Positions 1-9,090 are shown, numbered from the stretch's first letter. The stretch: 64,000 nt of DNA from Methylobacterium sp. Leaf112 (GCF_001423295.1 NZ_LMNG01000034.1:181291-245290); one strand, 5' to 3'. Program-made: numbers and translations. The notes: generated by a model not told the origin, from the letters alone.

Positions 1-125
1 ACCTCGCGCTTGCGCAGCAGCACATGCATGGTCACGACGACGGACAGGCCGAGCCCGAGGACGGCGAAGACTTCGGACCGGATCGACAGCATGTCGCCGA
101 TCCATCTCAGTAGGGCCTGTTCCAA
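1..125 (-). CDS. cls: Cardiolipin synthase, N-terminal fragment cut by the window edge
   Basis: About 41 N-terminal residues of a gene that continues past base 1. Read from a TTG at 125-123 the peptide starts LEQALLRWIGDMLS, has one hydrophobic segment (VFAVLGLGLSVVVTMHVLL), then RKREV. The HVLLRKREV junction after the first membrane helix is typical of bacterial phospholipase-D-type cardiolipin synthases, inner-membrane enzymes that condense phosphatidylglycerol or CDP-diacylglycerol into cardiolipin; the catalytic HKD motifs would lie outside the window. A stop four codons upstream leaves TTG (after a GAGGA-like ribosome site) or the inner ATG at 92-90 as start. It lies 65 bp downstream of the glutamate dehydrogenase on the same strand and may share its transcript. 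The family call rests on a short stretch. Confidence 0.66.
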   Translation of the reverse strand, partial: MEQALLRWIGDMLSIRSEVFAVLGLGLSVVVTMHVLLRKRE

Positions 126-190
126 CGCCGTTCCTCATCCCACGATCGGAGGTGGGATACGAGAAACGTCCGGCCGCTCCAAACGCCCCG

Positions 191-3100
191 TCAGGGCCGG
201 GCGAGATCGGCGAGCAGGCTCGATGCCACCGTCGCCTTGGACACCGTGAGGCCCGAGGCCGCGATGGCTTCGACGGCACTGCGGATGCGGGTGAGGGCGG
301 GGCCACGCGCGGCGCTCCAGGCCTCGACGGCCTCCGGCCCCGTTCCGACATCGGCCACCACCTCGGCCGTGAGGCGGCGGTGGGCGGTGGAGAGTCCGGA
401 GATCGCCCGCTCCAGGGCGACCCGGTCGAAGGTGTCGTCCACGGGGACCTTCCGCGCGGCGGCCACGAGATCGTCGAGGCTGAAATGCCGGGCGAGGGCG
501 AAATGCGTCGCCGCGATGCCGGCCACCGGCTGCCCGCCATCCTCCGCCACTCGGACGATGTCCGGGCCGGCGGCCAACGCTGCCAGGGAGGCGAGGCGTC
601 GGGCGGCCTCGGGAGGTAGGCCGTGTCCGACGAGTTCCGCCTGCCGGGCGTCGAGGGCGCCCTTCGCCTCCGGGCCGAGGATCTCGGGAAGCGCGGCCAT
701 CACGGCGGCGATGCCTTCGCGGTAGCGTGCCACCAGAGGGGCGACGCTGCCCGAGAGGTCGAGGTTGCGGATGAACCAGACGATGCGGCCCGTCAGCAGT
801 TCCTGCACATCGGCGTAGAGGTCGAGTTGGGCCTGTCCCGGCACGGCGCCGGCGAGACCGTCGATGGCGAGATTCAGCTCCATCAGGCCGAAGGCGTCGC
901 GGGTCACCGCGTAGGCCTTGGCGATGGTGGCCGCGTCGGCCCCGGTCTCGTCGATGAGGCGGGTGACGAGGGAGGGACCGCCCCGGTTGATGATGATGTT
1001 CGACAGCGCCGTGGCGATGATCTCGCGGCGCAGGCGGTGGCCCTTCACCGCGTCGGGGAACTGCCGGCGCAGGGCTTGCGGGAAGTAGCGCTGCAGTTCG
1101 CGGTCGAAATACGGGTCGTTCGGCACCGGGCTCGCCAGGATCGCGTCGTAGAGCGACAGCTTGGCGTAGGCCAGAATCACGGCGTATTCCGGCCGCGTCA
1201 GACCCTCGCCCCGGCGCATGCGCTCGGCGATGGCGGCATCGTCGGGCAGGAACTCCACGGCCCGGTCGAGGCGACCTTCGGCCTCCAGGGACTGGAGGGT
1301 GCGAACCGCGAAGCCGGTCTCGCCGACGCCGCGGCGCAGGGCAAGCGACAAGGCCAGGGTCTGGAGCTCGTTGTTGCGTAGGACCAGGGCCGCGACCTCG
1401 TCGGTCATGCCGACGAGGAGCGCGTTGCGGGCGGCCGCGTCGAGGCGTCCGTCGCGCTCCGGCATCATCAGGGCGATCTTGATGTTCACCTCGACGTCGG
1501 AGGTGTTCACCCCGGCCGAATTGTCGATGGCGTCGGTGTTGAGGCGGATTCCGGCCCGCGCCGCCTCGATCCGCCCGCGCTGGGTCAGGCCGAGATTGGC
1601 GCCCTCGCCGACGACCCTGACACGCAGGACCGAACCGGTGATGCGCACGGCGTCGTTGGCCCGGTCGCCGGCCTCCTCGTCGGTCTCGGAGCCGGCGCGG
1701 ACATAGGTGCCGATGCCGCCGAACCACAGGAGGTCGACGGGGGCCTTGAGGATCGCCTGCATCACCTCGGCCGGCGTCGCCTCGGCGCGTTCGAACCCCA
1801 GCACGGCCTGGATCTCCGGCGAGAGGGGGATCGTCTTCAGGCTGCGGGAAAACACGCCGCCGCCGGTCGAGATCAGCCCGGTGTCGTAGTCGCGCCAGCT
1901 CGAACGCCCGAGGTCGAACAGACGCTGGCGCTCGGCAAAGCTCGCGGCCGGATCGGGCGCGGGGTCGAGGAAGATGTCGCGGTGGTCGAAGGCCGCGACG
2001 AGCCGGACGCTCCGCGACAGCAGCATGCCGTTGCCGAACACGTCGCCCGACATGTCGCCGACGCCCACGACGGTGACCGGGTCGGCCTGGACGTCGACAT
2101 CCATCTCGCGGAAGTGGCGCTTGACCGCTTCCCAGGCGCCCCGCGCGGTGATGCCCATGCGCTTGTGGTCGTAACCCTGGCTGCCGCCCGAGGCGAAGGC
2201 GTCGCCGAGCCAGTGGCCGCGCTCCAGGGAGAGGGCGTTGGCGATGTCCGAGAAGGTGGCGGTGCCCTTGTCGGCCGCCACCACGAGGTAGGCGTCGTCG
2301 GAATCGTGGCGCACCGTGTCGGCCGGCGGCCGGATCGCATCGTCGACGATGTTGTCGGTGAGCTCCAGCAGGGTGCGGATGAAGACGCGGTAGCTCTCTG
2401 TGCCTTCCGCGAGCCAGGCTTCGCGGTCGGAGGCCGGCGGCAGGCGCTTGGGGAAGAAGCCGCCCTTGGCGCCCACCGGCACGATGACGGCGTTCTTGAC
2501 CTGCTGGGCCTTCACCAAGCCCAGGATCTCGGTCCGAAAATCCTCCGGCCGGTCGGACCAGCGCAGGCCGCCGCGGGCCACGTAGCCGTAGCGCAGGTGC
2601 ACGCCCTCCAGGCGCGGCGCGTAGACGAAGATCTCGAAGAACGGGCGTGGCAGGGGCATGCCGTTCACCTTGGCGCAGGCGAACTTGAACGCGATGGTTT
2701 CGCGCATCCCGCCGTCGTCGCGGCGTTGGAAGAAGTTCGTCCGTACGGCGGCTTCGACCAGATTGACGAAGCGGCGCAGGATTCGGTCTTCGTCCAGACT
2801 GGTGACCTCGCCCAGCGCCGTCTCGATCTCCGCCCGGATGGCGGCTTCGCGTGCCGTGCGGTCCTTCCCGGCCTCCTCTTGTCCCGCCGGATCGAACCGG
2901 GCGTGGAACAGGGCGACGATCCGGCCGGCGATGGCCGGATGCAGGCTGAGGGTCGCGGCGAGGTAATCCTGCCCGTAGCGGATTCGCAGCTGGCGCAGGT
3001 AGCGCCCGAGGCCGCGCAGGAGGGCGACATCGCGCCAGCCGAGGTCGCCCTCCAGCACGAGGCGGTTGTAGCCGTCTGAGTCCGCTTCGCCCGCCGCGAT

Positions 3101-5047
3101 GGCGAGGAGTGCGGCTTCCAGGGGGGCTTCCAGCCGGTCCCGGTCGATGGGCGCCCCGGTGGCCCGCTCCAGCAGCATGTCGTGGAGCCAGACCTGTCCA
3201 CCGTCCGGCCCGTCCCCGGTGCGGACGCGGTAGGTGCGCTCGTTGATCACCCGGAAGCCGAGATTCTCCAGAGCCGGCACCCGGTCGGACAGGGAGAGCG
3301 ATGCCCCCCGCGAAAACACCTTGAGGCGTATCTGGTGAGCCGGGTCGGTGTCGCGCCGGCCGATATCGACGGCGCGCGGGCGCGCTTCACTCAGGGCTTC
3401 GAGGAGGGCGATGTCGGCGATGGCGACGGCGGGCGCGAAGTTTTCGCGATACGCGGCCGAGAACGCGTCTGTGTAGCGGGCTGCCAGCGCCCGGGCCTGC
3501 CGGCCGGGCATCGCCTCCGCGAGGGCGAGACGCAGGTCGTCGCTCCAGGTTCGCACCAGGGCGCCGATCCCCGCCTCCAGGGTGGCGGGGTCGCGCTCGG
3601 CCGCGCCGTCCTCGGGCAGGCCGATGATGTAGTGGGTCCGGGCGAGCGGGCCTTCGGGGAAGTCCGGATAGGCCGCCGAGAGCCGGCCGCCGTATTCCCT
3701 GGCGAGGTAGGCGCCGACGCGCAGGCGGACCTGTGAATCGTAGCGGTCCTTCGGCACGTAGACGAGGAGCGAGACGAAGCGGCCGAAGCGGTCGGGCCGG
3801 GACAGGACGCGGATGCGCGGCCCTTCCGCGAGGCTGCCGATGGCGAGTGTGAAGCGGTGGAGGCGATCGACGGTGATCTGGAACAGGTCGTCGCGGGGAT
3901 AGGTCTCCAGGACGTTGAGCAGGCTGCGTCCGGCGTGGCTCGTCGGGTCGAGGCCGGCCTTCGCGACCACGGCGGCGACCTTTTCGCGGAGGTAGGGGAC
4001 TTCGCGTGCCAGGGCGGTGTAGGCGGCGGCCGTGAACAGGCCGACGAGGCGGACTTCGCCGGACAAGGTCCCGTCCGGGGAAAACAGCTTGACTCCGACA
4101 TAGTCGAGATGGGCGGCGCGGTGGACCCGCGACTTCACGCTTGCCTTGGTGACGAGGAGCGCCTGCGGTTCTTCGAGGAAGGCGCGGATCTCGGGCGTGT
4201 CGTCGGCGAGCGTCCGTCCGCGCCGCAGGACTTCGACGGCGGGGTCGCGCAGGACGCCCCGGTTGGCCTCCGGCACCACCGCATGGGTGCCGCCGGTGAG
4301 GTCGTACTCGCGCAGGCCCAGCAGCGTGAAGTGGCCATCGCGCAGCCATTCGAGGAAGGCGTGCGCCTCCCGGACTTCAGCCTCCGGCAGGGATGTCCGT
4401 CCCGTCGCGTAATCCTGTGCCAGGGCGGCGAGGCGCGCCAGCATGGCGTCTCCATCGTCCGTGGCGCGGGCGACATCGCGGAACACGGCCGTGAGGCCGG
4501 CCTCGAGGCGGTCGCGGGCCTCGCCGGCATCGAGACGGTCGAGGTGGAGATGGATGAAGCTCTCGCGCGTGAAGGCCGCGTGGGCGTCCGCCGTGGTCTC
4601 GCCGACCACCCGCACGAGTTCGCCGTCCGCGTCGCGCTCCACGCCGAGGATCGGGTGGGCGACGAGGTGCGGTGTCAGCCCCTGTTCGGTCAACTCGGCG
4701 AGCGTCGAGTCGAGGAGGAACGGCCGGTTGTCGTTGACCACTTCGACGACGGTGAGTTCACGTTGCCGGCCGTCCCGGTCGACGGTCAGATCGGACAGGC
4801 GCAGGTCCGACGGGGCGCCGGCCCTGCGCGGCGCGGCCAGATGCTGACGGGCGGCCAGCGCCAGATCGGCCAGGGCGTCCGGTGTATGGGGCGCCAGATC
4901 CTCCGGCGAGGTGCGCCCGAACAGGTCGCGCACGAATCCGCCCGGGCCGTCCCGCCGATCCACGACGGCGGCCGCAGCCGTCAGGAGGTCGTCGCGGATC
5001 GAGCGCGCCTGGGCACTGGCCAGGGCCGTGGCTGCTTCGCTGCCCAT
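191..5047 (-). CDS. gdhB: NAD-specific glutamate dehydrogenase, large (about 180 kDa) class
   Basis: A 1618-residue protein of the Bac_GDH family, the large NAD-dependent enzyme that deaminates glutamate to 2-oxoglutarate and ammonium in the cytoplasm, mainly for glutamate catabolism. The N-terminal half holds the ACT-like regulatory modules (the VEVVNDNRPFLLDSTLAEL segment is characteristic). The catalytic core follows, with LRYGYVARGGLRWSDR and the lysine-bearing PVGAKGGFFPK near residue 857, and then the Rossmann and C-terminal helical parts. Length matches the family. An in-frame extension reaches 5158, but the ATG at 5047 is preferred: AAAGGA lies about 10 nt upstream and the extension is not family-like. 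The closest downstream neighbour is the cardiolipin synthase start. No regulatory site was recognised in the 177-bp upstream gap. Confidence 0.96.
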   Translation of the reverse strand: MGSEAATALASAQARSIRDDLLTAAAAVVDRRDGPGGFVRDLFGRTSPEDLAPHTPDALADLALAARQHLAAPRRAGAPSDLRLSDLTVDRDGRQRELTVVEVVNDNRPFLLDSTLAELTEQGLTPHLVAHPILGVERDADGELVRVVGETTADAHAAFTRESFIHLHLDRLDAGEARDRLEAGLTAVFRDVARATDDGDAMLARLAALAQDYATGRTSLPEAEVREAHAFLEWLRDGHFTLLGLREYDLTGGTHAVVPEANRGVLRDPAVEVLRRGRTLADDTPEIRAFLEEPQALLVTKASVKSRVHRAAHLDYVGVKLFSPDGTLSGEVRLVGLFTAAAYTALAREVPYLREKVAAVVAKAGLDPTSHAGRSLLNVLETYPRDDLFQITVDRLHRFTLAIGSLAEGPRIRVLSRPDRFGRFVSLLVYVPKDRYDSQVRLRVGAYLAREYGGRLSAAYPDFPEGPLARTHYIIGLPEDGAAERDPATLEAGIGALVRTWSDDLRLALAEAMPGRQARALAARYTDAFSAAYRENFAPAVAIADIALLEALSEARPRAVDIGRRDTDPAHQIRLKVFSRGASLSLSDRVPALENLGFRVINERTYRVRTGDGPDGGQVWLHDMLLERATGAPIDRDRLEAPLEAALLAIAAGEADSDGYNRLVLEGDLGWRDVALLRGLGRYLRQLRIRYGQDYLAATLSLHPAIAGRIVALFHARFDPAGQEEAGKDRTAREAAIRAEIETALGEVTSLDEDRILRRFVNLVEAAVRTNFFQRRDDGGMRETIAFKFACAKVNGMPLPRPFFEIFVYAPRLEGVHLRYGYVARGGLRWSDRPEDFRTEILGLVKAQQVKNAVIVPVGAKGGFFPKRLPPASDREAWLAEGTESYRVFIRTLLELTDNIVDDAIRPPADTVRHDSDDAYLVVAADKGTATFSDIANALSLERGHWLGDAFASGGSQGYDHKRMGITARGAWEAVKRHFREMDVDVQADPVTVVGVGDMSGDVFGNGMLLSRSVRLVAAFDHRDIFLDPAPDPAASFAERQRLFDLGRSSWRDYDTGLISTGGGVFSRSLKTIPLSPEIQAVLGFERAEATPAEVMQAILKAPVDLLWFGGIGTYVRAGSETDEEAGDRANDAVRITGSVLRVRVVGEGANLGLTQRGRIEAARAGIRLNTDAIDNSAGVNTSDVEVNIKIALMMPERDGRLDAAARNALLVGMTDEVAALVLRNNELQTLALSLALRRGVGETGFAVRTLQSLEAEGRLDRAVEFLPDDAAIAERMRRGEGLTRPEYAVILAYAKLSLYDAILASPVPNDPYFDRELQRYFPQALRRQFPDAVKGHRLRREIIATALSNIIINRGGPSLVTRLIDETGADAATIAKAYAVTRDAFGLMELNLAIDGLAGAVPGQAQLDLYADVQELLTGRIVWFIRNLDLSGSVAPLVARYREGIAAVMAALPEILGPEAKGALDARQAELVGHGLPPEAARRLASLAALAAGPDIVRVAEDGGQPVAGIAATHFALARHFSLDDLVAAARKVPVDDTFDRVALERAISGLSTAHRRLTAEVVADVGTGPEAVEAWSAARGPALTRIRSAVEAIAASGLTVSKATVASSLLADLARP

Positions 5048-5224
5048 GATCGTCGATCCTTTCACGCGCTCGAACCATCCTCGCACCTCCGCGTGACAGG
5101 CGGACGGGCGTCGAGTTGCGGTCAACCGGGCCGATCTTGGCCGGAGGCGGCGGATCATGCGCAGGGTCGGCAGCCGGTATCAATCGGTCCCGGTGGGCGC
5201 CCGCATGACGTTGGGGCTGCGGTG

Positions 5225-5806
5225 TCAGTCCCCCTGCCGGGGCCGGGGGCGGACGGGCCGGCTGAGGAAGCGCGATCCCGCGACGAGGAAGCGCCAGGGC
5301 GTCTCGACGGCGCGGGTGAGGCCGATGCGGCCGCAGGCCACCACCGTGCCGGCCGGCGCGCCGAAGGCGAGGTGGAACGGCGCACGGTCCAGTGGAACGC
5401 CGTCCTGCGCGTCCGTCACGCCGAGCGCCTGGCACAAACGGCCCGGTCCGGCGCAGAGCCGGCGCGGATCGTCGAGGCCGCGCCGTGCCGCCATCGTCGC
5501 CGGATCGTACCGCGGCTCGAGGGCGCGCAGGAGCACGGCGCTGCCCGGTTCGCAGACGAGGTTGAGGCACCAGTGCAGGCCGTAGGAGCGGTAGACGTAG
5601 GCGTGGCCGGCGGGGCCGAACATGCTGGCGTTGCGCCGCGTCGGGCCGGCGAAGCTGTGCGAGGCCGGGTCGGTCCGGTCGTAGGCCTCCGTCTCCACGA
5701 TGGGCCCGCCGACCCCGTCGACCCGCAACACGCAGCCGACGAGATCGCGCGCGACCTGCACCGCCGGCCGCGCGAAGAAGGCCGCCGGCAGCGCCGCTTC
5801 GGTCAC
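5225..5806 (-). CDS. mpg: DNA-3-methyladenine glycosylase (AAG/MPG type)
   Basis: A 193-residue enzyme of the alkyladenine glycosylase family, which flips out and excises alkylated purines such as 3-methyladenine to start base-excision repair. Visible family features are ARDLVGCVLR, the IVETEAYD active-site strand with its catalytic Glu, HSFAGPTRRNASMFGPAGHAY, and a C-terminal CAGPGRLCQALG segment. The start is a GTG (5806-5804) whose bases overlap the TGA of rnhA (GTGA), so it is probably translated by coupling to rnhA. No earlier ATG gives a family-like N-terminus. Length is normal for the family. Confidence 0.93.
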   Translation of the reverse strand: MTEAALPAAFFARPAVQVARDLVGCVLRVDGVGGPIVETEAYDRTDPASHSFAGPTRRNASMFGPAGHAYVYRSYGLHWCLNLVCEPGSAVLLRALEPRYDPATMAARRGLDDPRRLCAGPGRLCQALGVTDAQDGVPLDRAPFHLAFGAPAGTVVACGRIGLTRAVETPWRFLVAGSRFLSRPVRPRPRQGD

Positions 5807-6546
5807 GGGAGCTTCGCGCCCTTGGCCGCTTCGCGGGCGCGGGCGAAGGCCTCGGGCCCGAGATGGAGGGCGACGCGGATCGCTTCCTCGACGAAGGCCG
5901 GCGCCGTGAGGCCGGCGGCCTTGGCGGCGCGGGAGACGTCGAGGCCGAGCGCCAGATCGACGGGAATCGGCGTGGTGCGGGGCGGGGCCGCCATGGCGGC
6001 GGCCAGCGCCGCCGTCCCGGTGAGGCGGGCCGGGGCGGGCGGGCTCGGGATCGGCGCGGCCGAAGCCGAGGCCGGAAGCGTGGTCGTGGTCGTCCCGGCG
6101 GCCGATCCGGCGGGGGCCGCCAGGGCCTGCCGGCGTCCTTGCGCGGCGAGGCGGTCGGCCCGCTCGTTGCCGGCCTCGCCGGTGTGGCCGCGCACCCAGG
6201 TCCAGCGCACGTCGCGCCGGGCCGCCAGGGTGTCGAGGGTCTGCATGAGATCGACGTTCTTGACCGGGCCGGTGCTCGTGCGCCAGCCCTTGGCCTTCCA
6301 GCCCTTCATCCATTCCGTCACCGACTTGATGACGTACTGGCTGTCGCAGCGCATCTCGATGGCGGCCCCCTCGGGGAAGTGGGAGAGCGCGCTGATGGCG
6401 GCCGTCAATTCCATGCGGTTGTTGGTGGTGGAACGCTCGCCGCCGCACCGCTCGATGGTGCCGGTCTCGGCCTGGATCACCACGCCCCAGCCGCCGGGGC
6501 CGGGATTGGGGTCGCATCCGCCGTCGGCGTAGACGATGGTTCGCAT
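5803..6546 (-). CDS. rnhA: Ribonuclease HI with a C-terminal extension
   Basis: A 247-residue protein. Residues 1 to about 145 form RNase HI, which cleaves the RNA strand of RNA:DNA hybrids (Okazaki primers, R-loops). The metal-binding residues are all present: D8 in YADGGCDPNPG, E46 in NRMELTAA, D68 in MRCDSQYV, D131 in ERADRLAA, with H121 in RGHTGE. Most bacterial RNase HI proteins end near 155 residues. Here about 90 more follow: a Thr/Ala/Pro-rich linker, then a helical segment (DVSRAAKAAGLTAPAFVEEA) of unknown role that resembles nothing I can name. The stop overlaps the GTG start of the alkylpurine glycosylase, linking two nucleic-acid repair functions in one transcript. Confidence 0.94.
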   Translation of the reverse strand: MRTIVYADGGCDPNPGPGGWGVVIQAETGTIERCGGERSTTNNRMELTAAISALSHFPEGAAIEMRCDSQYVIKSVTEWMKGWKAKGWRTSTGPVKNVDLMQTLDTLAARRDVRWTWVRGHTGEAGNERADRLAAQGRRQALAAPAGSAAGTTTTTLPASASAAPIPSPPAPARLTGTAALAAAMAAPPRTTPIPVDLALGLDVSRAAKAAGLTAPAFVEEAIRVALHLGPEAFARAREAAKGAKLP

Positions 6547-6634
6547 GGGGGCTCGATCCGTTGGGCGGATGGGATTGGGGCGCCGCCCATAGCACGGGCC
6601 GCCCCCGCTCCGGCACCCCCGCCGGGCGGTTCGC

Positions 6635-7003
6635 TCAGCGCGGATTCTGCCAGGTGGTGGCGGGCTGGCGCGGGGCCGTCACCGATCCCGTGGTCGCCGC
6701 GGCCGGGATCGGCCGGCGGGTCTCTTCGCCCCGCTCGGCGACGTTCACGGGCCGGGCCTGCGCCGCCTGGCGCCGTGTGCGCACGGCCTTGGCCCGGCGG
6801 ACGCGGCGGGGCCGAGCCCGCTCGGAATTGGAGCCGACGACGCCGCCCACCACCGCGCCGACCACGGCCCCGATGGGACCGCCGACCACGGCACCCGCGA
6901 CGGCGCCCGTGCCGACGCCGACTACTGTGTTGCTCGCCGCCTGCACGGTCGCCGGCACCGCCAGCAGGCCGAGGAGCATCCCGCCCAAAACACGTTTCTT
7001 CAT
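6635..7003 (-). CDS. Small secreted glycine-zipper protein
   Basis: A 122-residue protein with a clear Sec signal peptide (MKKRVLGGMLLGLLAVPATVQA, cleavage expected after AxA). A glycine-zipper block of repeated G-x3-G units follows (GTGAVAGAVVGGPIGAVVGA and on), long enough to form a membrane-embedded hairpin. The rest is a basic, Arg-rich and Pro/Thr-rich tail. Glycine-zipper proteins of this kind sit in the outer membrane or periplasm; no enzymatic function is implied. It is 88 bp downstream of rnhA's start on the same strand, with no close partner. Two similar small proteins occur in this window at 15561 and 24618. Confidence 0.8.
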   Translation of the reverse strand: MKKRVLGGMLLGLLAVPATVQAASNTVVGVGTGAVAGAVVGGPIGAVVGAVVGGVVGSNSERARPRRVRRAKAVRTRRQAAQARPVNVAERGEETRRPIPAAATTGSVTAPRQPATTWQNPR

Positions 7004-7200
7004 CGCTCGGACCTCTCCGACGGGGGCTGCCAGCGTCCGCCCCGGGGGGCGAGGCGGCGCGAAGAGGGCGCGTCGCCGGACGTGTCCCGATGTGGGACAT
7101 CGGGTTCGAAAGGCTCGTGTGACGCCTCACCGTGACCAAATCGGGGCCGGGTTCGGATGGGCGTCACGCCCGTATCCCTTCCGACGCGTCGCCCGGTCGC

Positions 7201-7461
7201 TCAATCGCCCATGCGCTGGAAGCTACAGGTGCCCAGGCCGGTATCGCGATAGCCCGCCGGGCAGTCCCGGACGCAGGTGCCGGCCGCGAACTTGAGTGGC
7301 GGCTCGCACGGATGGGCGAAGCCGTCGTTCCGCCGCGCGGCCGGCGCCGTGTCCCGGGGCGCGCCCTGCACGGGCGTGCCGGCCGGCAACGCCGCCGCCA
7401 GTGTCAGGAGGGAAGCGAGGGCGAGGCGACGGGTCAGCGGGCGCTCCCTCCGGTCGGGCAA
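7201..7461 (-). CDS. Small Cys-containing secreted protein behind the CobW gene
   Basis: About 86 residues from a TTG at 7461. A basic N-terminus (RRERPLTRR) is followed by a hydrophobic signal segment (LALASLLTLAAALPAG). The mature part carries four cysteines in HPCEPP, GTCVRDC and LGTCSF, which suggests two disulfides or a metal site in the periplasm. I do not recognise a family. It lies 53 bp after the CobW GTPase on the same strand, so co-transcription and a metal-linked role are possible but unproven. The start is uncertain, as no ATG or GTG fits the signal peptide well. The coding case rests on the signal-peptide pattern and regular cysteine spacing. Confidence 0.55.
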   Translation of the reverse strand: MPDRRERPLTRRLALASLLTLAAALPAGTPVQGAPRDTAPAARRNDGFAHPCEPPLKFAAGTCVRDCPAGYRDTGLGTCSFQRMGD

Positions 7462-7514
7462 CCGGCCGCGGTGCGTGGGCCGGAGCCCTCCGACCTCGCC
7501 CGGCCCATGGTGTC

Positions 7515-8513
7515 TCAGGCGGCGCAGTCGAGGAAGCCGGCGCGGATCGCCTCCGGGTCGAGCTTGCGCCCGATGAACACCACCCGCGACACGCGGGCCT
7601 CGCCGTCCTTCCACGGACCCTGGAGGTCGCCGTCGAGGATCTGGTGGACGCCCTGGAATACGAAGCGCTGGGGCTCCTCCGGGAACGCGACGATGCCCTT
7701 GCAGCGCAGGATGTCCGGCCCCTGCACCTGGGTCAGGGTCGAGATCCACGGCATGAACTTTTCGGGGTCCACCGGGCCGTCGATCTTGGCCGAGACCGAC
7801 TGCATCTCGTCGTCGTGATGGTGATGGTGGCCCTCCTCGAGGAAGTCGGGCTCGATGTCGAGGATGCGCGACAGGTCGAAGGCGTTGCGGTCCAGCACCT
7901 GATCGAGGGGCACGTCGCAGCGGCTGGTGCGGTGAACCTTGGCGTAGGGGTTGATCGACCGGATCAGCCCCTCGACGCGGTCGAGGTCGGCCGGCTCGAC
8001 GAGATCGGCCTTGTTCAACAGGATCACGTCCGCGAAGGCGATCTGGTTCTTGGCCTCGGGGGCGTCCTTGAGCCGGTCGGAGAGCCATTTGGCGTCCGCC
8101 ACCGTCACCACGGCGTCGAGGCGGGCGGCGCCGCCGACATCCTCGTCGATGAAGAAGGTCTGGGCCACGGGGGCTGGGTCGGCGAGGCCCGTGGTCTCGA
8201 CGATGATCGCATCGAACTTGCCGCGCCGCTTCACCAGGCCGTCCATGATGCGGATGAGGTCGCCGCGCACGGTGCAGCAGACGCAGCCGTTGTTCATCTC
8301 GAACACTTCCTCGTCGGCGCCGATGACGAGGTCGTTGTCGATGCCAATCTCGCCGAACTCGTTGACGATCACCGCGTAGCGCTTGCCGTGGTTCTCCGTG
8401 AGGATGCGGTTGAGGAGCGTGGTCTTGCCGGCCCCGAGATAGCCCGTGAGCACGGTCACGGGGATTTTTTGGGCGCCGGCGTTCGGGCTGTCGGAGTTCG
8501 GGCTTTCGGACAT
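7515..8513 (-). CDS. CobW/COG0523-family GTP-binding metallochaperone
   Basis: A 332-residue G3E-family GTPase that uses GTP hydrolysis to deliver a metal, usually zinc or cobalt, to client proteins in the cytoplasm. Seen in sequence: Walker A GYLGAGKT (24-31), the diagnostic metal-binding CVCC (77-80), ETTGLADP (Walker B region), NKAD (167-170), a five-His run followed by two Asp (229-235), and the CobW C-terminal domain ending in FIGRKLDPEAIRAGFLDCAA. The His-rich loop and the Zur-like palindrome overlapping the promoter region favour a zinc role over cobalamin synthesis, and no cob genes are nearby. The small Cys protein follows after 53 bp. The exact client is not inferable. Confidence 0.9.
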   Translation of the reverse strand: MSESPNSDSPNAGAQKIPVTVLTGYLGAGKTTLLNRILTENHGKRYAVIVNEFGEIGIDNDLVIGADEEVFEMNNGCVCCTVRGDLIRIMDGLVKRRGKFDAIIVETTGLADPAPVAQTFFIDEDVGGAARLDAVVTVADAKWLSDRLKDAPEAKNQIAFADVILLNKADLVEPADLDRVEGLIRSINPYAKVHRTSRCDVPLDQVLDRNAFDLSRILDIEPDFLEEGHHHHHDDEMQSVSAKIDGPVDPEKFMPWISTLTQVQGPDILRCKGIVAFPEEPQRFVFQGVHQILDGDLQGPWKDGEARVSRVVFIGRKLDPEAIRAGFLDCAA

Positions 8514-8561
8514 GGCGGCTCTTTTCGGGTTTCCGGGGACGGCTTTGGCCGGGTGTCGGGG

Positions 8562-8576
8562 TGTTATATTGTATCA
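8562..8576. promoter_or_regulatory. Zur-like palindromic operator before the CobW gene
   Basis: The plus strand reads TGTTATATTGTATCA, an imperfect inverted repeat TGNTAYA-N-TRTANCA in otherwise GC-rich DNA, 49 bp upstream of the CobW start. AT-rich TGTTATA-type palindromes are the usual form of alphaproteobacterial Zur operators. On the minus strand the site overlaps a plausible -10 hexamer (TACAAT), the right place for repression. That Zur binds it is inference. Confidence 0.5.
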
Positions 8577-9090
8577 TCGCCTTGCGATGGAAGGCCGTCC
8601 CGGCTCGGCCGGCGCATTACTCCAACCTTCGCTTCCTCGCTGCGGGCTGATGGATCCATACATCGGCGAGAGCGTCGATCGCTCCGAGCGAGGTACGGGC
8701 TCCTCCTTCTCCCTTGTGGAGCGGGGGCGATGGGGGTCCGCCGGCCTCCGCAGGGAGACAGGCACACGCGGTCGCTCCCCACCGGCGAGGAGGGCCGCGT
8801 CGCGTTCAAATCCAGGAATGCGATCGTCTGCGAGGAGGTGAGGGAGCGCGCGAGGGTGGTATCCCGCCGTGCGAGGTCCGTAGCCTGGAGGAGGGACTGG
8901 AGGCGGCGCCCGCACTGTCGACGCCCCGTGTGGCGACGTTCGTCGCGGACATCCGAGGCTCGCTACCCCGCTGCCGAGGCCGCATGCGACCCGTGTCAGG
9001 CATGCTGAAGTTCGCTAGCATTCCTTCGAAGCCGACATTTACCGGTCGCTGTTCGACGTTGGCTCGGAGCGGCGAGGGGACCGAAGCACC
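8577..9090. other. Gene-free interval between the divergent CobW and YoaK genes
   Basis: About 510 bp beyond the Zur-like site with no ORF of convincing composition on either strand. It contains GC-rich, partly repetitive sequence near 8695-8790 (alternating CTCC/GGAG-type tracts) that looks like a decayed repeat, and a purine-rich ribosome site (GAGGGGA) just before 9091. I see no RNA gene here. Confidence 0.5.

Noticed and set aside
1982..3079. Long plus-strand open frame opposite the glutamate dehydrogenase gene.
   Set aside because: It mirrors a strongly coded minus-strand gene in high-GC DNA, and the protein is low complexity with no family motif.
7801..7830. His-codon run in the CobW gene as a possible simple-sequence repeat.
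   Set aside because: It encodes the metal-binding loop of the GTPase and is explained by protein function.
8695..8790. GC-rich alternating tract that might be an insertion-sequence end or dispersed repeat.
   Set aside because: No clear terminal inverted repeats, no transposase fragment, and no second copy seen in the window.
8804..8813. GTTCAAATCC resembles a tRNA T-loop.
   Set aside because: The five bases on each side do not pair, and no acceptor or anticodon stem fits around it.
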